A stretch of 64,000 bases of DNA from Phenylobacterium deserti (GCF_003254705.1 NZ_QFYR01000004.1:1-64000); one strand, 5' to 3'; positions 49,063 to 57,813 are shown, counted from the first letter of the stretch. Numbers and translations: made by a program. Notes: a model not told the origin generated them from the sequence alone.

Positions 49063-49938
49063 ATGGTCCCGTCCTTTCCGGAAGCCGCGCGCATACCGCG
49101 GGTGCTCCATCAGGCTTATTGGCCCGCGGCCAATCTCCCCAAGGAGTTGGCCGAAAACGTGGAGTGGGTGCGCAACTCGCATCCCCACTGGGAGCATCGC
49201 TTCTACGACGAGACCGCCATCCTGAACTTTGTGCGTGAGCACTACGGCCAGCGCATGGTCCGCTACTTCGAACGGATCAGCCCGGCCTATCCGGTCGTGA
49301 AAGTCGACCTGTTCAAGTACCTGCTGATGTACCAGGCCGGCGGCGTCTACCTGGACTGCAAGAGCCGCCCGACCCTGCCGCTTGACGAGGTGCTGGGGCC
49401 CGACGATCGCTTCATCCTGTCCCACTGGCGCAATGGCGAGACCGAGGACTTCGCCGGCTTCGGCTTCCACAAGGAGCTCAGCCACATGCCCCGGGGCGAG
49501 TACGAACAGTGGCACATCGTGGCCGCGCCCGGCCATCCGTTCCTGCGGGCGGTGATCCAGCGGGTTTTGCGCAACATCGACCGCTACAACCCGGCGCTGA
49601 ACGGGGCCGGCCAGCATGGCGTGCTGAGGCTTAGCGGACCCATTCCCTATGCGTTGGCGATCGAGCCGCTGCGCGCGCGCCATCCGCATCGGCAGATCTC
49701 GGACGCGACCGAGATCGGGCTGCAGTACAGCATCTTCGGCAACCCGTTCACGCACCGCAAGCAGCTGGGCTCGCACTACTCCGACCGGCAGGATCCGATC
49801 GTGGAGGTGGGCGCCCTGACCAAGGCGTCCGCGCCGCTGATCCATGCGGCCAAGGCGGTGAAGAAGGCGCTACGGCGCGCGCGCCAGACCGCAAAAGGCG
49901 CGCAGCCTCAGAAAGCGGAGACGGCGGAGGCGGCCTGA
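49063..49938 (+). CDS. Glycosyltransferase family 32 (capsular polysaccharide synthesis / OCH1-like)
   Basis: A 291-residue enzyme starting at MVPSFPEAARIPRVLHQAYW. GT32 hallmarks are IPRVLHQAYWP near residue 11, HWEHRFYDE, AYPVVKVDLFKYLLMYQAGGVYLDCKS (with the DxD-like YLDCKS for metal/nucleotide sugar binding) and HPFLRAVIQRV. It is likely cytosolic and transfers a sugar onto a surface polysaccharide or lipid. The frame is open 40 codons further upstream, but those residues are not GT32-like. There is no polysaccharide cluster around it. Confidence 0.85.
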   Translation: MVPSFPEAARIPRVLHQAYWPAANLPKELAENVEWVRNSHPHWEHRFYDETAILNFVREHYGQRMVRYFERISPAYPVVKVDLFKYLLMYQAGGVYLDCKSRPTLPLDEVLGPDDRFILSHWRNGETEDFAGFGFHKELSHMPRGEYEQWHIVAAPGHPFLRAVIQRVLRNIDRYNPALNGAGQHGVLRLSGPIPYALAIEPLRARHPHRQISDATEIGLQYSIFGNPFTHRKQLGSHYSDRQDPIVEVGALTKASAPLIHAAKAVKKALRRARQTAKGAQPQKAETAEAA

Positions 49939-49953
49939 CGATCAGGCCGCCTC
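49927..49953. terminator. Hairpin terminator shared by convergent genes
   Basis: A perfect 12-bp stem (GAGGCGGCCTGA at 49927-49938, complement at 49942-49953) with a three-base loop. It covers the last codons of the GT32 gene and lies 9 bases from the end of the cupin gene. It can form on either strand. The T-tract is weak. Confidence 0.65.
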
Positions 49954-49961
49954 GCCTCTTA

Positions 49962-50924
49962 TCAGTGCGCCGGTTCCCAGTTGTGCAGGATCGGCGGACG
50001 CGGGTTGAACGGGATGCGGGTCGACATCGGCGCGCCCGGAGCGTTCGCCGCGCGATGCCAGCGCCCCTCCGCCGCCGTGACGATGTCGCCCGGCTCGGCT
50101 TCGAAATAGGGCACGCCTTCGATCAGGTAGCCGATGCGGCCTTCCATCACGAACCAGAACTCGGTCCAGTCGACGTGGAAGTGGCCCTTGTTGGTGGCCG
50201 GCGGCATCGCCTGTTCCTTGCCGCGCAGGATGTTAGTGGTCCAGTGATCGTCCCACACGAACTTGCCATTGTACGGCTCGTTGCCTGAGGCGATTTGCTT
50301 GAAGAAGTCGACGGCGATCGGGTTCTCGGTCAGCACCGCAGGACCCGGCGTACCCCTGGCGCGGACGTAGGTCCGACCCGGATAGGGATCCGGCGTTTCG
50401 GTCAGGGGATACAGCGGGATCGAGCCCGTCTGGCGCACCTCGAAGCGCAGGGACGGCTTATCGCCCACGGTTTCCATGGAGTAGGCGTGGCGGAACGGCA
50501 CGCTGACCATGAAGCCCTTGGTGGCGACGAACGGCTCCATGCCCTCGATCGTCACGCGCATGGCGCCGTCCTGGACGATCCAGACCACGCGGTCGTCTGC
50601 ATACATCCGGGCCTTGGTCTTCTTGCCCACGCCCAGGGAGATGTAGTCCGCCTCCTGCTCGGCGTTGCGGATGATCGGCTGCGTCCAGTCCGTCTTGCCC
50701 CGGTGGCTCGCCAGGATTTCCGAGAGCTTCCAGTGCGCCTTGTTGGGTGCGCGGTAGGGGGTGGCGGTGGTCGGCTTGGGCGCCCAGTACTCCTGCGGCA
50801 TCGATTGCGCCGTGGTGGGCATGTCTTCCTTTTGCGGCGTGAACTGAGCCGCTGCGCCGGTCGCCATGGCGCCGGCTGTGAGAAGCGCCGCGACGGCGGC
50901 CCCGAGCTTGAAGATGGCCTTCAT
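49962..50924 (-). CDS. Exported cupin-domain protein
   Basis: A 320-residue protein with signal peptide MKAIFKLGAAVAALLTAGAMATGAAAQ. It appears bicupin: a first barrel around residues 85-155 (RVVWIVQDGAMRVTIEGMEPF...VPFRHAYSME) and a second around 245-305 with the metal motif GHFHVDWTEFWFVMEG followed by AEPGDIVTAAEGRWHRA. Two His, one Glu and a later His fit a metal centre. Periplasmic bicupins may be dioxygenases or binding proteins; the substrate is unknown. Confidence 0.78.
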   Translation of the reverse strand: MKAIFKLGAAVAALLTAGAMATGAAAQFTPQKEDMPTTAQSMPQEYWAPKPTTATPYRAPNKAHWKLSEILASHRGKTDWTQPIIRNAEQEADYISLGVGKKTKARMYADDRVVWIVQDGAMRVTIEGMEPFVATKGFMVSVPFRHAYSMETVGDKPSLRFEVRQTGSIPLYPLTETPDPYPGRTYVRARGTPGPAVLTENPIAVDFFKQIASGNEPYNGKFVWDDHWTTNILRGKEQAMPPATNKGHFHVDWTEFWFVMEGRIGYLIEGVPYFEAEPGDIVTAAEGRWHRAANAPGAPMSTRIPFNPRPPILHNWEPAH

Positions 50925-51060
50925 CCTGTTCCTTCCCTGCGGCGTCGTTGCACCGCCTTCACTGATTGACAGCGAAGCATCGCCGCCCGCCGACTTGTAT
51001 GCAACAGCGACAGGGTCGTAGGGGGAAAGGAAGAGTCAGCGCCGCGGAGGACGCGCGAGG

Positions 51061-51969
51061 TCAGACCGCCTCGGCGATCTCGTCCACCAAGGTGATCACC
51101 TGCCAGGCGTCCGGCCGGGCCAGCAGAGCGCGAACCAGCTGGTTGTTCAGGGCGTGCCCGGCCAGCTCGCCTTCGAACCGGCCCAGGATCGGCATGCCGA
51201 GCACATAGAGGTCGCCAATGGCGTCCAGCGCCTTGTGGCGCACGAACTCGTCGGAGCGGCGCAGACCTTCCGGGTTGAGGATCCGATCGCCCTCGATCAC
51301 CACCGCGTTGTCCAGGCTGCCGCCGCGCGCCAGGCCCATGCGGCGCAGCGCCTCGACTTCGTGCAGGAAGCCGAACGTGCGGCAGTCGGCGAGCTCGCGA
51401 CGGAAGGCGGCTTCGTCCATGCCCATGTCGATCGCCTGGCGGCCGATTACGGCGCTGGGGAAGCGGATTTCGAACGCCATCTCGAAGCGCGCGCTCGGCT
51501 TCAGGGCGGCGCGCTTGTCGCCGTCCACCACTTCCACGGCGTCCAAGATGTGGATGAACCGGCGGGGCCGCTCCTGCGCCCGCTTACCGGCGCGGTCGAG
51601 GATCTGCACGAACGGCAGGGAAGAGCCGTCCATGATCGGCATCTCGGGCCCGTCCAGCTCCACCACGGCGTTGTCCACGCCCAGCATGGCGAAGGCTGCC
51701 ATCAGGTGCTCGATGGTGGAAACGGTGACGCCGGCGGCGTTGCCGATCACGGTGCCCAGCTGAGTCTTGCAAACCGCTTCGCCGGTCGCGGGCACGCGGT
51801 TGTCACGGTCCTGAACGTCGGTGCGGACGTAGACGATGCCGGTGTCCGCCGGGGCGGGCCGAACGGCCACGCGGGTGTAGGCGCCCGTGTGCACGCCGAT
51901 GCCGGCGAACAGAGCCGGCGTGCGGACGGTGTGCTGGAAAGACCCGTGCTGGAAAGCGTCTGCGGCCAC
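51061..51969 (-). CDS. lpxC: UDP-3-O-acyl-N-acetylglucosamine deacetylase
   Basis: A 302-residue zinc amidase, the committed step of lipid A synthesis. Zinc and catalytic residues are visible: His88 in TVSTIEHLMAAF, EMPIMDGSS with the catalytic Glu/Asp region, HKALDAIGDLYVLG (His and Asp zinc ligands), and LAGHALNNQLVRAL with the C-terminal catalytic His. Length is typical. It follows ftsZ and an 81-aa gene on the same strand, as in other alphaproteobacteria. Confidence 0.96.
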   Translation of the reverse strand: MAADAFQHGSFQHTVRTPALFAGIGVHTGAYTRVAVRPAPADTGIVYVRTDVQDRDNRVPATGEAVCKTQLGTVIGNAAGVTVSTIEHLMAAFAMLGVDNAVVELDGPEMPIMDGSSLPFVQILDRAGKRAQERPRRFIHILDAVEVVDGDKRAALKPSARFEMAFEIRFPSAVIGRQAIDMGMDEAAFRRELADCRTFGFLHEVEALRRMGLARGGSLDNAVVIEGDRILNPEGLRRSDEFVRHKALDAIGDLYVLGMPILGRFEGELAGHALNNQLVRALLARPDAWQVITLVDEIAEAV

Positions 51970-52146
51970 GCTCGGACCTTCCTGTGAAACTCAAGTGTTG
52001 GCGGCGACAATCGACGTCGCCCCAGCTCGCCGATTAATGGCTTTGCGGCGACGCAGCAAAACAACTGGTGTTTCGCAATGTTTCGGTTTGGGACAGGTTA
52101 ACGAGGCGCATACCTGAGCGGAGCACTCAGACCTGGCCAGATCGAC

Positions 52147-52392
52147 TTAGATCGGAGGGGCGTCTCGCTGCGCTGCAGCATGGTAGCGGGCGGCGCCGAC
52201 CAGCGCCAGGGTGCGGTCGTGGACCAGCACTTGGGCATCGCGCCCTGAAAGGCTCAGCCGCTCGGCAAGCGCCCTCGCCTGCTGCTCGGCCCGGGCGCCC
52301 GAAAGGAAGTGGAGCGGCTGCAGGCCGCCGTCGCATCGGACGGACCATCCGCCCGCCACCGGCGCCACAGTGATCCTGTACCCACCAGACAT
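52147..52392 (-). CDS. Small conserved-looking protein between ftsZ and lpxC
   Basis: An 81-residue soluble protein (MSGGYRITVAPVAGGWSVR ... ARALAERLSLSGRDAQVLVHD). The pattern of a three-strand sheet plus helix, YRITVAPVAGGWSVRCDG then EQQARALAERLS then AQVLVHDRTLALVG, resembles small DUF2188-like folds, but the assignment is tentative. A strong GGGAGGGG ribosome binding site lies 5 bases upstream of the ATG, and it forms the 3' arm of a perfect hairpin, suggesting translational control. Confidence 0.65.
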   Translation of the reverse strand: MSGGYRITVAPVAGGWSVRCDGGLQPLHFLSGARAEQQARALAERLSLSGRDAQVLVHDRTLALVGAARYHAAAQRDAPPI

Positions 52393-52397
52393 GCCGA

Positions 52398-52426
52398 CCC
52401 CTCCCGACGGAGACCATCGGGAGGGG
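52398..52426 (-). promoter_or_regulatory. Hairpin that sequesters the RBS of the 81-aa gene
   Basis: CCCCTCCCGA at 52398-52407 and its exact complement at 52417-52426 with a nine-base loop. On the minus-strand RNA the 3' arm contains GGGAGGGG, the Shine-Dalgarno of the 81-aa gene. It lies 52 bases after the ftsZ stop, so it could also act as a processing or partial termination point for ftsZ mRNA. There is no T-tract. Confidence 0.5.
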
Positions 52427-52477
52427 AGCTTAAGCGAAACAGCGTTCGCCCGGCTACACTATTGCTTGAACGGCCTC

Positions 52478-54010
52478 TTAGTTCGCGAGGCGGCGAAGAA
52501 AGGAGGGGATTTCGAGATCCTCGCCAGCGTCCGCCTGCTCGATGGGGGCAGGCGCTTCAATCGGCTGGGCGCCGCCGCGAGCGGCCGAGGCGCGAGGCGC
52601 CGGAGCCGGCGCAGGAGCCGCCGCGGGGGCGTCATAGCGCGGGCGGCCGCCGAACAGGCTCAGGAAGCCGCCGCGCGGGCGCCGGGCCTCGTAAGCGGGC
52701 TCGGCGAACAGCGGCTCGTCCTGATCGTCGGCCACCGCCGGGTCCACAATGCGGGAGACCTGCGGGGCGGCCACCTGCGGCTGCGGCGCAGGCGCCGGAG
52801 CGGCGTAGAGGTCGGGCTGCTCGTCTTCGTACTGGACCTGAGGCGCGGGCTCCGGCGCGTATGCGACGGGCTGCGGCTGCGGGGCGAGAGCGGCCTGGGT
52901 CGCAGCTGCGCGCTGGGCATAGATCGCCTGCTGCGCGGGTTGCGGAGCCGGCGCGGGTTCGGCCGTGCGGCCGGTGTCGGCGCGCAGGGGCTGGGCCGTG
53001 GTGTTGGCCCGACGCTCGACCTTAGGTTCGATGGCGGCGATGGACGCGCCGTCCATGCCGGTGGCGACCACCGACACGCGGATCATGCCGTCCAGCGACG
53101 GATCGAAGGCCGCGCCGAAGATGATGTTGGCTTCCGGATCGACCTGCTCGGCGATGGCGTTGGCCGCCTCGTCGACTTCCAGCAGGGTCATGTCGAGGCC
53201 GCCGGTGACGTTCACCAGCACAGCCTTGGCGCCCTTCAGGGAGACTTCGTCCAGCAGCGGGTTCTGGATGGCGTTCTGGGCGGCCATCAGGGCGCGGTCG
53301 TCGCCCTGGGCTTCGCCCGTGCCCATCATCGCCTTGCCCATTTCGGTCATGACGGTGCGGACGTCGGCGAAGTCGAGGTTGATCAGGCCCGGCAGCACCA
53401 TCAGGTCGGTGATGGAGCGCACGCCCGAGTGCAGGACCTGGTCGGCCATGCCGAAGGCTTCGGCGAAGGTGGTCCGCTCGTTGGCGACGCGGAAGAGGTT
53501 CTGGTTCGGGATGACGATCAGGGTGTCGACATACCGTTGCAGTTCATTGATGCCGGCGTCGGCCAGACGCATGCGGTGACGGCCTTCGAAGTGGAAGGGC
53601 TTGGTCACGACGCCGACGGTCAGGATGCCACGCTCGCGGGCGCACTTTGCGATGATCGGGGCAGCCCCGGTGCCGGTGCCGCCTCCCATGCCGGCGGTGA
53701 TGAACACCATGTGGGCGCCGTCGAGGTGTTCGCCGATCTCGGGGATCGACTCCTCGGCCGCGCTCATGCCGACTTCCGGATGCGCGCCGGCGCCCAGGCC
53801 TTGCGTCACCTGAACGCCGAGCTGGATCCGCCGGTCCGTCTTGGCGAACTGCAGCTGTTGAGCATCGGTGTTGGCGACGACGAACTCGACGCCTTCCAGC
53901 CCCGCCTCGATCATGTTGTTGACGGCGTTGCCGCCGGCGCCGCCGACGCCGAAGACAACGATGCGCGGCTTCAGTTCTGTCGCGCGCGGCGCTGTAAGCG
54001 AAATGGCCAT
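52478..54010 (-). CDS. ftsZ: Cell division protein FtsZ
   Basis: A 510-residue tubulin homologue that forms the division ring. GTP-binding GGGTGTG at 109-115, NTDAQQL near 47-53 and the T7 loop [11 protein letters not shown]. The polymerising core ends near residue 320, followed by an approximately 175-residue Ala/Pro/Gln-rich linker typical of Caulobacter, and the conserved C-terminal peptide [10 protein letters not shown] for FtsA binding. The ATG at 54010 ([21 protein letters not shown]) is chosen over a GTG 13 codons upstream by family comparison. Confidence 0.97.
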   Translation of the reverse strand: MAISLTAPRATELKPRIVVFGVGGAGGNAVNNMIEAGLEGVEFVVANTDAQQLQFAKTDRRIQLGVQVTQGLGAGAHPEVGMSAAEESIPEIGEHLDGAHMVFITAGMGGGTGTGAAPIIAKCARERGILTVGVVTKPFHFEGRHRMRLADAGINELQRYVDTLIVIPNQNLFRVANERTTFAEAFGMADQVLHSGVRSITDLMVLPGLINLDFADVRTVMTEMGKAMMGTGEAQGDDRALMAAQNAIQNPLLDEVSLKGAKAVLVNVTGGLDMTLLEVDEAANAIAEQVDPEANIIFGAAFDPSLDGMIRVSVVATGMDGASIAAIEPKVERRANTTAQPLRADTGRTAEPAPAPQPAQQAIYAQRAAATQAALAPQPQPVAYAPEPAPQVQYEDEQPDLYAAPAPAPQPQVAAPQVSRIVDPAVADDQDEPLFAEPAYEARRPRGGFLSLFGGRPRYDAPAAAPAPAPAPRASAARGGAQPIEAPAPIEQADAGEDLEIPSFLRRLAN

Positions 54011-54075
54011 GGGACCCCTGCGTCCTTCCCAAAAACGGTCTGAGCGCACGACGACCCGCCCGCCGCACGCTCCCC

Positions 54076-54202
54076 TTAAGGATGGGTTTATGTAGCGACC
54101 GCCATCCTTAATCGAGAGTTAACCGCATACTCCGAGTCGGAGCGGCGTCGAGCTGTGCCAGAGGGAAAAATACGCTTGTTCCACAGGGACTCGGGCCGAA
54201 TC
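54076..54202 (-). promoter_or_regulatory. ftsZ control region: CtrA boxes, GANTC sites, DnaA-like box
   Basis: A perfect CtrA full site TTAA-N7-TTAAC is at 54108-54123 and a near match TTAA-N7-TTTA at 54076-54090. The two lie within a 10-bp inverted repeat (TTAAGGATGG at 54076-54085, complement at 54102-54111). GANTC methylation sites occur at 54134, 54188 and 54198. TGTTCCACA at 54177-54185 differs in one base from the Caulobacter DnaA G-box TGATCCACA. This mirrors the known CtrA, CcrM/GcrA and DnaA inputs on Caulobacter ftsZ. Confidence 0.65.
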
Positions 54203-54278
54203 GACGGGAACTGCGACGCACTGTCTCGCACTGCGAAAAGTTCCCGTCCAGCGACGCTTTTTCCGACCAAGCGTTGCC

Positions 54279-55370
54279 CTAGAGTCCCAGAGCGCGCTTC
54301 ACCTCACGCCAGTCGATCAGCTTGAAGTTCTGGCGCCCCGGCTGATCAGCGCCCTGATCCTCGTCATCCTGGGCGACCACCAGACCTTCGGGGAAGGCGC
54401 CCACGACGCCGCCATGCGCCGCCACACCGTCCGTGCCGGTCACGCCGTCCACCCCGTTGGCCGCGACGCCGGAGAACCGGCCACGGTAGACTGGGGCGTC
54501 GCCGTCGATCCGCCAAACCGCAAAGGCGCTGTCGCCTTGGCTCGAAGCGATCAGCCATGAGGCCTGGCCGTCCCGCAGGATGGTAAGCCCTTCCACGTCA
54601 GGCTGCAGCATATCGGAGGGCGCCTGGGCGATCAGCTCGCCAGCGCCGGCGGGTCCGGTGAGCGGAAAGCGCCAGATGCCGCGGTTCTCTTCGCCGATGT
54701 AGAGCGCGCCCTTGGCCTCGTCGGCGACGCAGCCCTCGGTCTGGGTGGCGAGACCAAACCGGCGCTCCTCGACCCAGCGGGGCTTGTTGTCGGCGCCGGC
54801 TGACACCCGCAGCTGACGCACCTGACCGTCCGTTCCGTTGACGATCACGTAGAAGGCCTCGCCGACCCGCGCGGTGCACAGGCCATAGGGCTCGACCAGG
54901 TCGACGGGGATGGTGGCCCAGAAGGTGACCTTCAGGCTGGCGGGGTCCAGCAGAAACAGCGCCGCGCCGTTGCGACCGCGGTCACTGGCGGCCACCAGCA
55001 CCCGCTCTCCGGCCGGTGTGGGAAAACCCTCGCGCAGGTCGACGTTGTTGGGCTTGCCGCCCGGCAGGTAATTGAGCTGCCGGCCCGCCAGGTCGTAGAC
55101 GTAGAGCCCAGACTGCTTGTCGGTGCCGAGGATCACGCCACGCGAAGGGTCGCGTGCATCGACCCAGATCTCGGGGTCATCGGCCGAATCCTCGCCCCGG
55201 ACGCCCAGGGTCGGCGTCTCCGCCGCCACCGGAACCGGCGTTCCGGCTCCCACAGTCATGCCGCGAGAGTCCGAACGCAGCTCGGGATCAAATACAGCAC
55301 AAGACGCCAGAAGCAACGAGGCCGCCGAGACCGTCACAAAACTGTAGTGAAATCGGCACGAAAACATCAC
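54279..55370 (-). CDS. Beta-propeller 3-phytase, lipoprotein
   Basis: A 363-residue phytase of the BPP family. It has a lipoprotein signal ending LLLASC (Cys24). Mature BPP signatures are EDSADDPEIWVDARDPSRGVILGTDKQSGLYVYDLAG, VDLREGF, EGCVADEAKGALYIGEENRGIWRF and DVEGLTIL, which supply the Ca2+ and phosphate sites. It hydrolyses phytate to release phosphate, probably at the outer membrane or cell surface. It is divergent from a TonB receptor, together forming a likely phytate-use pair set inside the ftsA-ftsZ interval. Confidence 0.9.
   Translation of the reverse strand: MMFSCRFHYSFVTVSAASLLLASCAVFDPELRSDSRGMTVGAGTPVPVAAETPTLGVRGEDSADDPEIWVDARDPSRGVILGTDKQSGLYVYDLAGRQLNYLPGGKPNNVDLREGFPTPAGERVLVAASDRGRNGAALFLLDPASLKVTFWATIPVDLVEPYGLCTARVGEAFYVIVNGTDGQVRQLRVSAGADNKPRWVEERRFGLATQTEGCVADEAKGALYIGEENRGIWRFPLTGPAGAGELIAQAPSDMLQPDVEGLTILRDGQASWLIASSQGDSAFAVWRIDGDAPVYRGRFSGVAANGVDGVTGTDGVAAHGGVVGAFPEGLVVAQDDEDQGADQPGRQNFKLIDWREVKRALGL
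55331..55348 (+). promoter_or_regulatory. Candidate Pho box
   Basis: CCGTCAC, AAAA, CTGTAGT at 55331-55348 matches the PhoB consensus CTGTCAT-N4-CTGTCAT at 11 of 14 positions (taking C or T as the last base of the first half). It lies about 110 bases upstream of the TonB receptor start and within the first codons of the phytase gene. Phosphate-starvation control of this pair would make sense but is not proven. Confidence 0.35.
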
Positions 55371-55459
55371 TGGCCCCCGTTGATCGGCAAATCTAATCGG
55401 CGGCTCCGATATGCGCAGCAGACTACTTGGTCAATCCTGCTGCGTTCTGGGGGATAGAC

Positions 55460-57739
55460 ATGTTCAAGACGGCTCACTTCCTGGCGGTCGCATTTGCGCC
55501 GCTGGCTCTCGCAACGCATGCCTACGCTGGAGATGCGGCCATCGACACGACGACCGCGGCCGATGCGCCGGCGGTGTCCGAGCTGGTGGTGTCCGGCGAG
55601 ATCGTGTTCCGCAATCGGGTTGAAACCCCGGCTCCCGTCCTGTCCTACGACCTCGAGTACTTCCAGCGGTTCGAACCGCTGACGGCGGGCGACGCGATGA
55701 AGCGGGTCCCCAGCGTCGCGTTTCTCTCCGACGTGCTCGAATCGGACGGCGCGCGGCTGCGCGGCCTGGACCCCGGCTACACCCAGATCCTGATCAACGG
55801 CGAGCGGGTGCCTGGCGCAGGTGTCGACCGCTCCTTCTTCGTGGACCGCATTCCGGCGGAGCTGATCGAGCGCGTCGAGATCGTCCGGTCCTCGTCCGCC
55901 AACCGCAGCGGCGACGCCGTGGCCGGCGCCCTGAACATCGTCCTGCGCGACGGATATTCGCTGGATGGCGGCTACCTGCGCGCCGGCGCCCTGATGTTCC
56001 ACGATGAGCGCGTTCGCGAAACGCTGGGCGCCGTGTGGGGCGGCCAGGTGGGCCCTGGCCGCCTGCTTCTGGGCGCGAACATTCAGGGCCGTCGCAATCC
56101 GAAGGAAAAGATGAGCTGGCGCTACAGCGAGCCGGACGGCGAGCTGGTGGATATCGAACAGCAGAGCGACACGCGGAACGGCACGGATTATTCCGTCAAC
56201 GCCAGCTACGACATCGAGATGGCGGATAGCACGCTGAAGCTCAGCGGCTTCTTCGTGCGCACCGATCGCCGCGAGGATGAGGACTCCCGTGAGTATGCGG
56301 GCGGCCGAGTCCGTGTCGCCGACTACCTGACCTTCAACGACAACAACGTCGACATCCTCACCGACAGCTGGTCGCTGAACGCCCGGTACGAGAAGCAGAT
56401 GCTGGGTGGAACGACCCGCTTCAAGCTCGGCTATGCCCAACTAAAAGACCATCAGGACGAGGTTGAGGAAGAGTACGAGTACCTGCGTGACGTCCGCCCC
56501 TTCCCCGACGACGACCGCTTCACTGGCGACCTGACGTTCACGCGTCTGAAGGATCGTGAGGTCACGGCCGAACTGTCTCATCGTCGCGAGCTGAGCGGCG
56601 GCGCCAAGCTGGATTTCGGCGTCCAGTACATCGGCAAGGACCGCGACACCGACATCACCACCGACCGCAACCGGGTGACCATCAACAACCCGCCGGCCGC
56701 GCGTCCGGATCTGCCCGGCGTCTACGGTCCCTTCCTGCCCGTGCCCGGCGGCCTCAACACCATCGAGGAGCGGCGGATCGATCCGTACGTGATGCTGTCC
56801 GGCGAGATGCCGGCGATCAGCTGGGAAGCCGGCCTGCGCTATGAGACCACCTCCTCGACGATCGAGGACGCCACGGCCGAAGATGGCGCACAGAGCGTGG
56901 AGAACGACTACCAGTTCCTGCTGCCGTCCGGGCACCTGCGTTGGCGCCTGAGCGAGAGCGATCGGATCAACGTGTCGGCGGCGCGCACCGTCCGCCGGCC
57001 GGACTTCAACCGTCTTTCGCCGGCTCTGCTCGAAGCCGAGCTCGGCGACAACGACTTCATCGGCAATCCTGACCTGAAGCCGGAAACGGCCTGGGGCGCC
57101 GACGTGGGTTATGAGCGCCGCCTGGGCCGCAGCGGCGTGGCCGGCGTCAACCTCTTCTATCGCAAGGTCAGCGATCTGATCGAAATCGCGGGCACGGGCG
57201 AAGAAGGCAGCGAAGGGGACGGCACCTTCGTGTTCAGCGCCCGCAACGCGGGCAAAGGCGAGGTTTGGGGTGTCGAGTTCGACCTGTCGGCTCCCCTCAC
57301 CGTCATCGGCATGGAGAACACCGGCGTGTTCTTCAACTACTCCTGGCTGGACAGCGAAATCGACGACGAGTTCGGCTCGCGGCGGTTCAACGACCAGGCC
57401 GAGTACGTCCTGAACGTCGGCTTCATTCAGGACCTGCCGCAGTGGAACGCCGCTTTTGGCGCCACCTACCGCAAGCAGGGTGACGCCTACGGCCGGGTGA
57501 TCGGCGAGGAGGTCACCACCACCTACGGCGCCGATCTCGAGATCTTCCTCGAGAAGCGCTTCAACGACCGCTTCGTGGTGCGCCTGACCGGCTCCAACCT
57601 GCTGGACAGCAAGAAGGAAGAAACCTTCAACAAGTTCACCACGGTCGAGGACCAGATCGATCGGGCGTTCGACGAGTACGAGCTCGAGGCCGAGCAGGCT
57701 GGGCCGGTGTTCCAGCTGGTCACCCGCCTGACGTTCTAG
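55460..57739 (+). CDS. TonB-dependent receptor paired with phytase
   Basis: A 759-residue outer membrane receptor. The start MFKTAHFLAVAFAPLALATHAYA gives a signal peptide and has GGGGGA seven bases upstream. TonB box near SELVVSG; plug segments MKRVPSVAFLSDVLESDGARLRGLDPGYTQILINGERVPG and RSSSANRSGDAVAGALNIVLRDG; then the TonB-dependent barrel ending VFQLVTRLTF. Receptors of this LRGLDPGYTQILINGERVPG subtype often sit beside phytase genes. It probably imports inositol phosphates or another phosphate-bearing ligand. Confidence 0.9.
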   Translation: MFKTAHFLAVAFAPLALATHAYAGDAAIDTTTAADAPAVSELVVSGEIVFRNRVETPAPVLSYDLEYFQRFEPLTAGDAMKRVPSVAFLSDVLESDGARLRGLDPGYTQILINGERVPGAGVDRSFFVDRIPAELIERVEIVRSSSANRSGDAVAGALNIVLRDGYSLDGGYLRAGALMFHDERVRETLGAVWGGQVGPGRLLLGANIQGRRNPKEKMSWRYSEPDGELVDIEQQSDTRNGTDYSVNASYDIEMADSTLKLSGFFVRTDRREDEDSREYAGGRVRVADYLTFNDNNVDILTDSWSLNARYEKQMLGGTTRFKLGYAQLKDHQDEVEEEYEYLRDVRPFPDDDRFTGDLTFTRLKDREVTAELSHRRELSGGAKLDFGVQYIGKDRDTDITTDRNRVTINNPPAARPDLPGVYGPFLPVPGGLNTIEERRIDPYVMLSGEMPAISWEAGLRYETTSSTIEDATAEDGAQSVENDYQFLLPSGHLRWRLSESDRINVSAARTVRRPDFNRLSPALLEAELGDNDFIGNPDLKPETAWGADVGYERRLGRSGVAGVNLFYRKVSDLIEIAGTGEEGSEGDGTFVFSARNAGKGEVWGVEFDLSAPLTVIGMENTGVFFNYSWLDSEIDDEFGSRRFNDQAEYVLNVGFIQDLPQWNAAFGATYRKQGDAYGRVIGEEVTTTYGADLEIFLEKRFNDRFVVRLTGSNLLDSKKEETFNKFTTVEDQIDRAFDEYELEAEQAGPVFQLVTRLTF

Positions 57740-57743
57740 ACAA

Positions 57744-57774
57744 GAAAAAGCCGGCGGGGCTCGCCCCGCCGGCT
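57744..57774 (-). terminator. Terminator for the ftsQ-ftsA transcript
   Basis: An 11-bp stem (57749-57759 and 57764-57774, loop CTCG) with AAAAA at 57744-57748 on the plus strand, which is TTTTT after the hairpin on the minus strand. It therefore points to transcripts coming from ftsA and would stop them before ftsZ. Confidence 0.8.
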
Positions 57775-57784
57775 ACGATCTAAC

Positions 57785-57813
57785 AGGCCGCGGCTGGCCA
57801 GCCGCGGCCTTTG
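57785..57813 (+). terminator. Terminator for the TonB receptor gene
   Basis: A 26-base near-continuous palindrome at 57785-57810 (AGGCCGCGGCTGG and its complement), followed by TTGTCGTTT. It is 46 bases after the receptor stop codon and oriented for the plus-strand transcript. Confidence 0.7.
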
